The notes beneath the pieces were generated by a model, which had not been told where the DNA came from, made no database searches, and saw nothing but the letters and a program-made list of their open reading frames with translations. From Sitta carolinensis (taxonomy: Eukaryota > Chordata > Aves > Passeriformes > Sittidae), in NCBI GenBank assembly GCA_032173965.1, contig JAVUNC010000019.1, positions 9,349,234-9,413,233 on the forward strand: 64,000 bases of DNA, read 5' to 3'. Below, piece by piece: positions 36,601 through 47,282 of the stretch. A program made the translations under genes and the position numbers. Within the stretch, counting starts at the first letter, position 1; every line of letters begins with the position of its first letter.

Positions 36601-37969
36601 CCAATTTAATTATTTAAATGTATTATTTTGTGATACTTTTTTTTACATTACTACTTTCTGAGGACAAATTAATGCAAAATCATTTAAAAATCAGCATTTT
36701 TGGCAGAATATAAAGGTGCACATTTGTTGTAACCTGTTGCAGATCTTTCTGTTGACAGACTGTGCCTTGATGTAGGATCTAAACGATGCAGGTGGGATTT
36801 TTTTGAAAGCAGAGTTGGATTTCCGCCACTTTCACTGAATTTCGATTGCATTCTGGGTACTTTCTCTGTGCCCACCATCTCAGTTTCCTGCTCATGCCTC
36901 ACTTCTGCAAGCAGGTCTCAGAAGCACTGCAGAATTTTTGCCTACCACTCTTTTTCCGTGGCGAAAACTCAAGGAGGAAAAGCACGGGTTGATTTGTACA
37001 TAACAGATGCAATTACAGTGAACTGGTGACTCCCCATTTTTCTTGTCTCTGCCAGAGGAAGAAAGCTGTTTTAGGGGGTGTGCTGGCAAATCTGACTTTG
37101 AGGTTCAGTTCCTGTCAAGGTGTTGGAAACACTGTCAAAAAAACCCAACCATGCAGGCTTATACCACTTGAGTGTCCCTGAATACTCTTTGTTTTAAGGA
37201 AAACTTACATTAAAAGGAAAACACACATTAAAAAAAAAAAAGAATTTTATGCATAAAAATCTTGGGAATTGATTTCCATATACCATCCCACTGAGCAATG
37301 TGTCATTACTGAATTCTCATAAAGATACATGCTGAGCTATTTACAGGATGAACCAAAGTAATTAGCTCTATCTGTTGTAATTAGGAGTCAGTCACTATGT
37401 CATCTGAGATAATTATGTTGCAATACAGATAATTTTCCTGAACAGTAGATATTGCATGGAATTATTTTTCCACTAGTACAGTGATACCACTACAGATAAA
37501 AATTTCAATGATGGCTGGGAGAATAAGATGTTGCAATGACTGATAAAAACTTCATTAAATTAATGTCAACATTTTTTCTATTATTCATATGATTGCAATA
37601 ATTCTACCTTGGGTTTATGTTTTTATGGCTTTGTTAAAGAAACACAGTTGCAGTATTTAAGGAAGAAGAAAGAATGACAATTCATCTCTTTGTAGAACCC
37701 CACTGAAGTCATGACTTTTTTCAAGCATATCTTTTTTCAAATTTCTAATTTCAGCTATGGGATCCTAGATAAACTCGATTTGTTGTAGTACTAGGAAACA
37801 TCATCAAAGTAAAATCGATTTGAAGATACAAATTGTTTGCATGGCAAAAACACTTAATAGTTTTCGTAGGTTCTTATTGAAGAACTAATGAATATTTGGT
37901 ATGTAATATGACTCATTTAGATCACTCATACACTAAAATATTTATTTGCACGAGAATCAGATAAATGGT
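36601..37969. other. Unassigned, GC-moderate 36.7-37.1 kb
   Basis: From 36690 to about 37090 the composition is balanced and contains scattered CpGs, with minus-strand frames of 72 and 65 codons (36684-36902, 36892-37089) that have no known motif. The rest is AT-rich. A conserved non-coding element is possible, but comparative data would be needed to say so. Confidence 0.4.
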
Positions 37970-38992
37970 TGTAGTGGGTTGATGCTAGATATGCACCAAA
38001 GCCTCTCTATCACTCCCCTCCACAGCCAGACAGAGGAAAGAAGAAAAATATAACAAAGGGTTTATGGGTTGAGATAAGGACAGAGAGAGATCACTCACCA
38101 GACACCATGACAATCAAAACAGGCTCAAATTAGGGATATTAATTTAATTTACTGCTAACAAATTCAGAGCAGAATAACGAGAAGTAAAAACAGACCTTAA
38201 AAACACCTTCCCCCCACCCCTCCCTCTACCTCCTACCCCAGTGGTGCTGGGGGAGGAATGGGGGTTTAGGTCAGTCCATAATCCCTGGTTTCTCCCCCTG
38301 CTCTGAGAGAGAAATCCATCCCCTGATCCAGCAGAAATAGTTCTCCAGGAAGTTCTCCAGTGTGAGTCCATCCCACGAGTAACATCCGTTCTCTGCAAAC
38401 TGCTGCCATAGGATTCCATCCTCAGGGCAGCAATTCCCTGCAAACTGCTGCAATGTGGGTCACTCTTCCACAGGGTACAGTCCTTCAGGGACAGGCTGCT
38501 CCAGTGTGGGGCCCCCATGGGCTCACAGGAAACTTGCTCCAGTGTGAGCTCCTCTCCCCGAGGGTCTGCAGCGCCTGTCAGGAGCCTGTTCCACCACAGA
38601 CCTCCCACCAGGTCACAGCCTCCTCCTGGGCATCCACCTGCTCCACTGTGGGTCTCCTGCATGTGCTCCAGGAGGATCTCTGCATTCCCGTGGTCCTTCC
38701 TGGGCTGCAGGGTCCGGCTGCCTCACCATGGTAGCACCACGAGAGGAGCCTCAGCTCTGGCACCCAGAGCACCTCCTCCCCTGCCTTCTCCACTGACCTG
38801 GCTCTCTCAGAGCTGGTCCTCTCCCATGTTCTCACCCTGCTTTTCTTTGGCCGCAGCTACAATTGGGCAGCAATGTTTTCTTTCATCTTAAATCTGTCAT
38901 CAGAGAGGTGTTACCACCATTTCCAATCATCCCAGCCTGGACCAGTGGCACATTCATCCTGGAGCCACCAGGAACTGATTCTGTGGGACATG
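37970..38992. mobile_element. Solo LTR of an avian endogenous retrovirus
   Basis: The left end TGTAGTGGGTTGATGC and following blocks ('ctctatcactcccctccaca', 'gggttgagataaggacagag', 'agatcactcacca', 'taatttactgctaaca', 'aacaccttccccccacccct') match an abundant songbird LTR as I remember it. So do the later blocks 'cagagcacctcctcccctgc' and 'gttaccaccatttccaatc'. The right end after 'gggacatg' is diverged and no clean CA terminus or target-site duplication is found, so the boundary is approximate. No gag, pol or env remains; it is a solo LTR. Transcriptional orientation cannot be settled. The minus-strand 172-codon frame 38144-38662 lies entirely inside it and reflects its GC-rich repeat structure, not a viral gene. 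Confidence 0.75.
38355..38656. repeat. Degenerate subrepeats inside the LTR
   Basis: Five variants of the phrase CTCCAGTGTGGG occur at 38355, 38448, 38499, 38537 and 38641. The phrase CTGCAAACTGCTG occurs twice, near 38395 and 38438. The spacing is irregular, as in a decayed minisatellite. Such internal repeats keep one strand open for translation by chance. Confidence 0.7.
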
Positions 38993-41900
38993 CACATCGT
39001 GAAGACACTGTGAGCTGGAAGAAGGATTGACTCTTGAGAAAGTTCCAATCTCTGGGCTCACTTGTGGACTTTGACTTAGGCTCAGCCTACTAATAGAGTT
39101 AATGCAGAAATAGTTCTGCTTTTATTCATCTGGGCTGCCAAGCCCCAGGCTGATGGAGGCAACCTTGTTTGGAATATGGTTCATTTTCATGGAGGCTTTC
39201 CCTGACTGCTGTGAATTAGGAGTTTCCCGGTTCCAAAGCTGAAAGGCTTTTCCTCCTGCCAGCAGTCAGCACTTTAAATTAAACATTTCTGTGTTGATTT
39301 CCAGCTGGTGAAGACAGACACCTGTGGCAGAATTCAACACTTAAAAATAAGACAATTACTGCAGCAACAGGGTGTCACATCCCAGCTGAATTAGATGCCT
39401 GTGTCTGTGGCAGAAATAAGGCCCTTCTTACAGGGGGATTGAGGAAACTCAAGGTCGGGACAAGGAAATGCCAAGGTCTCCAATGAATTCACAAAGAACC
39501 AAGCTAAAGATTATGTACACTTGTGTCCTTCTGGATGTTCAGTGATAAGATCTACAACAGGCTGCATTTCAAGGAAGAAGGCAGCAATTGGCACCTCTTT
39601 TTTTCAATAGCCAAGCAATGGCCAATGTATGATGGCATGTAACAGGAGCTTCTGTTTCTGAAGCGGCCTCTGGCTAGGAAAGCTTGAGTCTTCATCCCAG
39701 CTTCTATATCCCAGGAATTAGACTGGCACAAACAAGCAAGATTGTTTTATTTTAAGACAATTATACAGAGTAGAGATTCCAATATGAGCTACCTCCCTTT
39801 AGTTTTAACCACTCTTCTTTCACCAATAAGGAGACACAACTAGGACCTAAGTGAAAAGAAAATTACTAAGAAGCAAAAATGCAACAACCAAGATAACAGT
39901 TATGAACACCAGCTACAAAGGTGCTGAAACCCACGGACTCCCTGGGAATAAAGAAAACAAAATGTTTGGCCTCTGTAGAAGCCAAACATAGGAAGGTGGA
40001 GAGAGAAATCAAAGGAAAAAACAACGCAGTTGTTTCAGTATCAGTTTAAATGTGTTTCTCCTATAGCTTGGACATTGTGACACCTCTCTATGCTAAGAGA
40101 GGTTCAGATACAAAACTAATATGCTTTGGATACTGAAGACTTCTCCATAAGTCTATTGTGAAATAAGGTGAGAAACTTTCTGCGCTTCATCAGTCACGGT
40201 TTGAGAAAAAAAGATTATTCTCTGCATCTTATGGGAAAATAGCATTTAGGTGTGTCTCTGCACCAGATTGAATTGCCACAAAGCTTAAAACCAGTCAAAC
40301 TTGAAAAGTTCTATGCAACAGAACCAAGCTCTAATAAAGAATCTTTATGTTGATGAACTCAGCCAGGGGTATTAGAGCATGAAAGGTGATGTTGAGTACC
40401 TAGTAGAAAGGTAATACTGCCTCTAAGTAGAATTATTCCTGTAGCAGGAAAAAGTTTTTAAAAATCTATTCCATTAAGAAAAAGGCACACATGGTGATGA
40501 ATTTTACCTGTGTCTTCTAGAACAGGATTTTTGCAATGTGATATTAATGGACACAGTGGTATTTATCCCATAGGCCTTCTTTTAGCTTTTAAATGTGCTT
40601 TTTTTAGACCACGGAGAAACCAAATTATTTTTAAAACTACATATAATAGGTTATAAATCACATTGTATTCTTATTACACTGTTTAGCTGATTGATTTCAT
40701 GGATAAACTGTTCTAAGTTTAGCCCAAAATAAAAGCTGATAACTATTTTAGTTAAAAAAAAAAGGTGGGGGGAATTATACATAACTTATTGTTAGGTCTG
40801 ACAGATGGTTCCTGGTTATTCAGCTATATCCTGTCACCGTGACAGGAATGTATTTTGTGTTAGCCTTGAATTTTCCTCCATGAACCCAGTGAGAATTTCC
40901 AGTAAAATCACAACCTACTAGAAAGCAGAGTAACATTTATCACGTCATCTGTGCTTAAGTGGCTCTTGAGAAAATTTACTGACCTTGTCCAGATTTCTTT
41001 TGGGTTCAATTTGTGACAAAATAAACTCAAATTTGTTTAGGATCCTCATGAAGAACTGCACCACATACTGTCATTGTTTTCTTTCCATCACCTTTGAATG
41101 TGGGCCTTGATACTGATTAATTGCCTCTCTTTCCTTTTTACCAGGTACATTTGCCAGGTCTCATCTCTGATAGCAGATGCCACTCTCTGTGTTTTTTCAA
41201 TTTTCTGTGATGCTGAGTTAACTGTTTCTGCTCTAAACCCCTCATAGCCTAAATCTTGACTCAGAATGTAACAGAGCCTGGGCTGCACAAGTGGCTGAGG
41301 AGCTGGTCATGTAGCCACAAAGGCTCATTCAGGTCACTCCCTCTATAGAATGTCACTTTTCACCCCACAGGAGTGGGATTAATTTAGTGAGACAAAACTG
41401 TTGTATTGATGCAGGCAGTATACAGATCAAACATAAAATATGGTTAATCAAAGCTGCATTGGCATGACTCCAATCCTCATATATTCACACCACAAACATT
41501 TACACCACATGCATGGTATTTTTGCTTCCACCTGCTTCCTTCAGTTTTGTGCTCAGAGTGGGTCTGAAACTGATTCCTGTCAACTTACAGTGTTTCTGGG
41601 GAAAAAAAAAAATCCAAATATTTATTAAATATCTGCTATTTATTTTTAATTAGTGAATAATGTTCATTAGTCTGAATCTACAAAATATGCATCAAGTTGA
41701 AAATTAATTTTTAAATATATTACCATAATGTCAAGATTCCTTTTAGCACAGAAACATGAACTGGATAATGATGTACCTTTATTAAAAAAAATGAATAAAT
41801 CTGAGATTACATATTGCAATGGACACACAGAGAAAATAATCTGCATTCTCCAAATCCTATCTGTAGTATGTCCTGATGGGATTTTCCCTCCTCTTTTCTC

Positions 41901-42645
41901 CTTCCCTTTGTTTAAATGAATGTAATCCACTATATTATTGAAAACAAACATTGTAAAAGATGTTATTTTTCCCCCACCTAGTGTGGTTTCATTTACTGTG
42001 TCACTGGCACCAATTTCTCTGTTAATGACTCTCAATCCACTGACCCTGATGAAGTTGTCGATTGGCAAAGGTTTATTCAGATGTCTAATTTTGTGGCACT
42101 AACAGACTGGAACTTGGGAAGCATGTTTCTCCCTTTCCTTTTGTGAAACATTAGGTAGTTTAAAAGAGAAAAGTACTGATCCCCCAAATAATTGTATTTC
42201 ATACATATTCTATCCTGAAAAGTGGAATTAGAAATACCCTGTCTATCCTCTTAACAACTTCTAGTCAAATCTACCCCATGTACAGAGGAGTAGGTTTCAG
42301 TTATTATTTGTAAATGTGAAGCCTGGAAATTGGCCTGCAGTCTGAATCCAGGCTCAGGAACGAAAGACATTTTGCCATGGAAGCTTAAAACAGCATCCCA
42401 GTCCTTTGATATCCACCCGTCCAAACTTCTGCAAGACTTGTCTGCCCAATTGATTTTGGCTATTTGAGAACCACCAGGCTGTAATAATTAAACTAATGAT
42501 ATGAATGATATGGGTACAAGAGCAGCTTTCTCCCAGAGATGCCTTGTTTATTCAATGCTAACAGAAATAATATTTACTATGCTTGGTCAGGTCAGCAGGT
42601 AAAAAAATATAAATTATAAAGATGCCATATGATGAACAGGCTCTT
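38993..42645. other. Unassigned, no gene
   Basis: 39000-39430 is GC-moderate and repeat-free by eye, a candidate for conserved non-coding DNA. The remainder is AT-rich. Frames 41667-42068 (133 codons, minus) and 41440-41628 (plus) have no recognisable domain, no splice context and AT-driven composition, so I do not call genes. Confidence 0.5.
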
Positions 42646-42782
42646 TGGTTCTTTTGGGGTTTAGGTTTTGTTTGGGGTTTTTGGGGGGAGGGGGTGTGGT
42701 GGTGTCTTGCTTGTGGGTTTTGTTTTCTTTTATTCTATTTCGTTGTTTGGGTTTGGTTTTGTTTTTTTGTTTTTCTTTTTTA
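42646..42782 (+). repeat. G/T-rich tract, quadruplex-prone
   Basis: Runs of G4 at 42656 and 42674, G6 at 42683 and G5 at 42690 are separated by T-rich spacers, then TG and T/G repeats follow. One 14-base loop keeps it outside the strict G3-N1-7 rule, but a quadruplex on the plus strand is plausible. It gives artificial Gly/Phe/Val frames (42645-42851, 42668-42868). Confidence 0.8.
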
Positions 42783-45700
42783 AAAGGCCCCTATCACTGG
42801 AATTATCAACTGGAAGTAGTGCTAGAGGTGGCTCTGTGGTATTTCCCCTGAGTGAGGAATCAAGATAAATTTATCACGCTTTTTAAGAACAGGATTTGGG
42901 GATAGTACTTCCTGCAAATATGAGTTACTTTCTTGTTTCTTCTGGGAGAATGGGGAGAGCTTCTGAAATCCTACTTGGTTAAAATTCCATTTTTTTTATT
43001 ATATTATCTCAAACATTGAATGTATTTTCTGAGGAGATAAAGTGTCATCACTGTCTCACTTGTGATGCATTTATCCCTATGTATCCCCAAGACTTATTTT
43101 AAATCTTTCTTCACTTCCCACATTTTTATTTTGTGGAGTGAGGCTACAAAAAGTGGAATTTACCCCACTCTGATGTTGATAAAAACTAGAAATTGGTTTT
43201 TTTGCGCCTCTTTCCTATTGTATGTGTGTTTCTGCTCTCATGGAATAAATTGTTTAAACTCTGTAGATGCTGTGGGAACAGTCAGAGAAGACAATGGAGG
43301 GGATGGAAATATTTGTGTTACACATCAGGAAATGCCAGATTTTCTGCAGAAAAATGGAAATATGGAAAGAGGGTAGAACATCCCATCCCAAGAATCGTTT
43401 GTGACCTTACCTAAATTTTATGGTTAGATTGGTTGAAAATTCATCAGAAAATAAATACCAAAAAATTACTGCTTTAGCCAAGCCACCACAAAGATTCTGA
43501 AATGCAAAATTTTTGGAAAATATTCCAGGAATCTAGTATTCAAAGTTCAAATCCAAATTCAAATGCTGTATAGACTGGGAGCCCATGTGGCTCTGTCAAG
43601 AGGGGACTTGGCATTTTTTGGCCTCTAAAGAGGGTTATGACATTGGTTGCCTGAATGGATGCCCCTGTGAGGCTAAACTGTTTCTTAACAAGGTTAAGCT
43701 GTACTGTTTATGACTGAACATTTGGAGATCTGGTTTGGGTTTTTTCCTTCAAAAGCTGGAGAGTTCCAACAAGTCCAAAAAAATATTTTCCTGCTCTAGA
43801 AGTACTATCATTTTCCCTCAACAGTGAAATTACCTGCTATCTCATTAGGAGTTAGGTGTCACTGGAAGTTATGCAAATCTATTCCTCAGCTACAACAGGG
43901 AACTTACAGTATAAAACCAGACCTTGCAACTGCTTTCTTTCAAGGGTCTGAATAAAAAGTCTGGGCACCAAAATTTGCATTTGATCTCCACAAATCAGAA
44001 TGACATCTGTCTCCAACCTTTGCTAGTTGCCAGCAGGGTAACTTACTTGCAGTCTGACAGGGTAAGATTTGAACTAACTCAGCTTCTGAACCCTCTTGAT
44101 GTCTCTCCACAGCAGTTTTCCATTCCTGAACAGCTCTCATATCCCTTGAGGAATGTTAAAATCCAATGGTCCTTAGACAGAGACAGTCATCAATTCACAC
44201 ATGATGTTTTTCTCAACATAGTTTTTAAGTTCTGAAGAAAAATTGCAATCCAACAGTTTCTGACCAGAGAAAGTAGAAAATATTAGAAGCAATTAACATC
44301 TTTTATTTCTTTTAATCAAAGCTTTTTTAAAGAAACAGAAAGTTGTAGAGACTTCTCTCCAACAGAATTAACAAATGTGACAAATATAGAAATTTGAGGC
44401 TGTTGTGGGAACAGAAATAAAGAGGCCAACAGAAGGAAAAACATACAGACACTGAGGTGAAAGAATGAAGAAACAAACTCCTGGGCACAGTTTGAAGTAC
44501 TTATATTTGTAACAGATACTTCCCAGCTGTACTGCCTGTTATATAACTGAACAACTTTAATTTTGGCTGCTGATCAATGCAGTAGCATGTTCAGTTTTAT
44601 CCAACAATCAGGTTGTAAGTCTAAGTCAGATGCACTAGCATGAATAATGCCACATAAAGCCTGCTAATATATTAATTATTATAGTGCCTCAGACTGTGAA
44701 ACTTTACACGGAGTTAATTATCACCATGCTAATGAGTGGTGTAATGGTAAATACAGAGTGGGTAATTTCATTTGTTCAATGCATTTGAGGAGTTCATTAT
44801 AGTGTTAAAGTGAGGAGTGAATAACCTCAGTTCTCCTGCAGTTTCTAACATTCACACTATTAATGCTAGCGCCTGCACTGCACTGTGGATGCAAACAAGC
44901 TGCTCATTAACAGAAATTAACTGTGTCTCTGTTCCATTTTGTGTTTAGGTGTCTGAGAATAGTGCCATTGCTTTCTGTCATTTCTGTACAGAGGAAGAAA
45001 TTTTTCATTGCCCAGATACTTGAGAAAAACACCCAGAGTAGAATCTTCACAGTTTCTTGACCCCCTTCAATCTTTGATGCTGACAAATCATCACACCTAT
45101 GAAAAAATAGCAACTTATACCTAGAAATACCTTATATTCAGTAGCCATGGGCCTACTGCTCTAATTATTGTTTTCAGTACCCAAGATCCAGTTTACAAAA
45201 TCAGCTCCAGCAGATTACAGGCAGTAAAGCCTCAGTAATGAGAAAGTGAACAACATTTCACAACAACCCAAAGATAAATCTGATTTCACATTCATATGCT
45301 GACTTTTGAACATCATGCTTGGCATTTAGCAAGGCCAGACCAAGAAAATGCAGGTTAGAGCTGCTGGGGCTGGGAGGTGAGAGCCCCATTGGGAGTGAGC
45401 ACCTCGAGCATCATGAAGGAAGGGATAATCTGAAAAAAGATTTGTTATTTGAAAACAAAGGGCAAGTGCAGCTCTCCCTGAGCTGGTTGCTCAGCCCTTG
45501 CCCAGGTTCTCTGCTCCATTTAGATTCTCCTTGTTGTCTCAAATTATTTCATTCCCATGCTTTGTACCTTGTTTCACAGCCAGTTTTGCATGTGTATTCT
45601 ATGTTTACTATGTATTTAATTTTGGTGACTGAACGCAGACATGAATTCATGGATGAATATGCTGCATAAGCTTTTCCCCAGAAAAAACTTTTTCAGTGTG

Positions 45701-46588
45701 TCAGCTGCTTCCTCTCAATACAAACTTTTATTGTTTGCTATTATACATTTTATAAACTCTCATGTGTTTCCACATTGGCTTACATATCAGTATTTCGCTC
45801 TGGGGAGGCTTTTGTGGAACTTTTTATGAATAACACTAACTTATCTGCTTTTTGTGTCTACTTTTACAAATAACTCTGATTTGCTTATTGTTGGTAGACA
45901 GACTCCAGCCCTTTGTGTATTTTATTGCTTAATTTTGTTTCACACCTGAGACATTTTGAGAGACATTAAACCATGAATGTTCTGCATGATCCCCTCCCAG
46001 GCTGACTTATTGCAATGAAACTTTTCAGTCATAACCAGCACTTTATAAAGCAGATTTTGCTATAATATCACTGCAGTTCTTTAAATTATTATGCAACTGA
46101 TAATCTGTTACTGTCAACAGGTCATTTCTCTAAATAGATTTGCGTTTATGACATAGAAAATCAAACACCATGTTTCATTTGTTCTTCTGCCTGATTGATG
46201 TTCCCCATGCAGCTTGAATATGTGCACCTGGATGGTGGTGCTTAAGCCTGCTCTTGACAGCAACTGAAATATTTTATATATATGACTTGTAAGGACTTTA
46301 ATAAGAATATTTCAGCATTACTTTAAGAATAAGGAAATGAGAGACTTTAGGAATAGCAGGGCCAGTGAGTACAATTTTTGTGATTAAACAGCCTGAGCTT
46401 AATATGAACTTCAAGTAGCAGGAGGAAAATCCTGTGTGACAATACTGAATTGGGAAGAGCTGGAAGGGCAGAAAGACCCCACAGAGAGGCCTGGACAAAT
46501 CAGAGGACTGTGAAATCACCAGTCATGTTAAGTTAAAAAAAGACAAGTATTTCTCTGCTTCTTTGATTTCTTTGCAGATGATTCTGCA
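42783..46588. other. AT-rich unique DNA, no gene
   Basis: No repeat or gene is recognised in 3.8 kb. Frames such as 43062-43376, 43924-44235 and 45319-45669 (plus) are anonymous and unsupported by splice signals or composition. Confidence 0.55.
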
Positions 46589-47282
46589 TCTGGGATGGGG
46601 CAACCCTGGATATTCAGGCTGGGGAATGAGAAGGCAGAGAGTTGTGCTCTGGAGAGGGACCTGGAGGTCCTGGTTGATGGCAAGTTGAACATGAACCAGC
46701 AGTGCCCTGGCAGCCAGGAGGGACATCCCTGTCCTGGGGGCATCAGGGACAGCATCACCAGCTGGGCAAGGGAGGGGATTGTCCTGCTCTGCTCTGCACT
46801 GGGGAGGCCTCACCTTAAATATTGTGTGCAGTGTTGGGTACCAAATTATAAAAAAGACATTATGCCATTAGAACACTGAAGGTGAAGGAACTGGAGAGGC
46901 TGGGGTCATGTGGCTTGTCCAGCCTGGAGAAGAGGAGATTGAGGAGAGACCTTATAGTGATCTGCACTTCCTCATGAGGGGAAGTGGAAGATCATGCCTT
47001 CCTTTGGTGTCCAGTGAGAGGACCCAACAGAACAACACAAAACTGTGTCAGGGGAACTTTAGGTTGGATATTAGGGAAAGGTTTTTCACCCAGAGGGTGG
47101 TTGGGCACTGGAACAGGCTCTCCAGGGACATGTCACAGTACCAAACTCATCTAAGTTTAAGTGTTTGGACAACACTCTCAGGTACAGGGTGTGACTCTTG
47201 GGATATCCTCTGACTGGCTGTGAGCTGGACTTCAAGGATCCTGGTGCATGCCTTCCAACTCAGGATATTCTACAATTCCATG
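46589..47282 (+). mobile_element. CR1 LINE, longest copy (ORF2 end plus 3' UTR)
   Basis: This is about 690 bases of a plus-strand CR1. Its left part (46595-46879) still translates into the C-terminal stretch of the CR1 reverse-transcriptase polyprotein: LEVLVDGKLNMNQQC, then a decayed IRDSITS-ARE segment, RPHLKYCVQCW and YKKDI. Downstream come 'ctggagaagaggagattgag', 'taggttggatattagggaaa', 'cacccagagggtggttggg' and a terminal 'tattctacaattcc', the CR1 3' end. Stops and small indels break the frame after residue 94, and the catalytic core lies upstream and is absent. It is a dead 5'-truncated copy, of a subfamily different from the short tails at 14567 and 34429 but similar to the one at 50987. 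Confidence 0.95.

Noticed and set aside
38144..38662. 172-codon minus-strand open frame, the longest in the window
   Set aside because: It lies wholly inside the LTR, resembles no retroviral protein, and its openness follows from GC-rich subrepeats.
41667..42068. 133-codon minus-strand open frame
   Set aside because: AT-driven composition, no motif, overlapped by a plus-strand frame.
34050..46245. Shared 14-mer ATGGTGGTGCTTAA near 34068 and 46232 as part of a repeat family
   Set aside because: Similarity does not extend beyond about 20 bases on either side, so chance is the simpler explanation.
46595..46879. 94-codon open frame as a host gene
   Set aside because: It is the decayed C-terminal part of a CR1 reverse-transcriptase frame.
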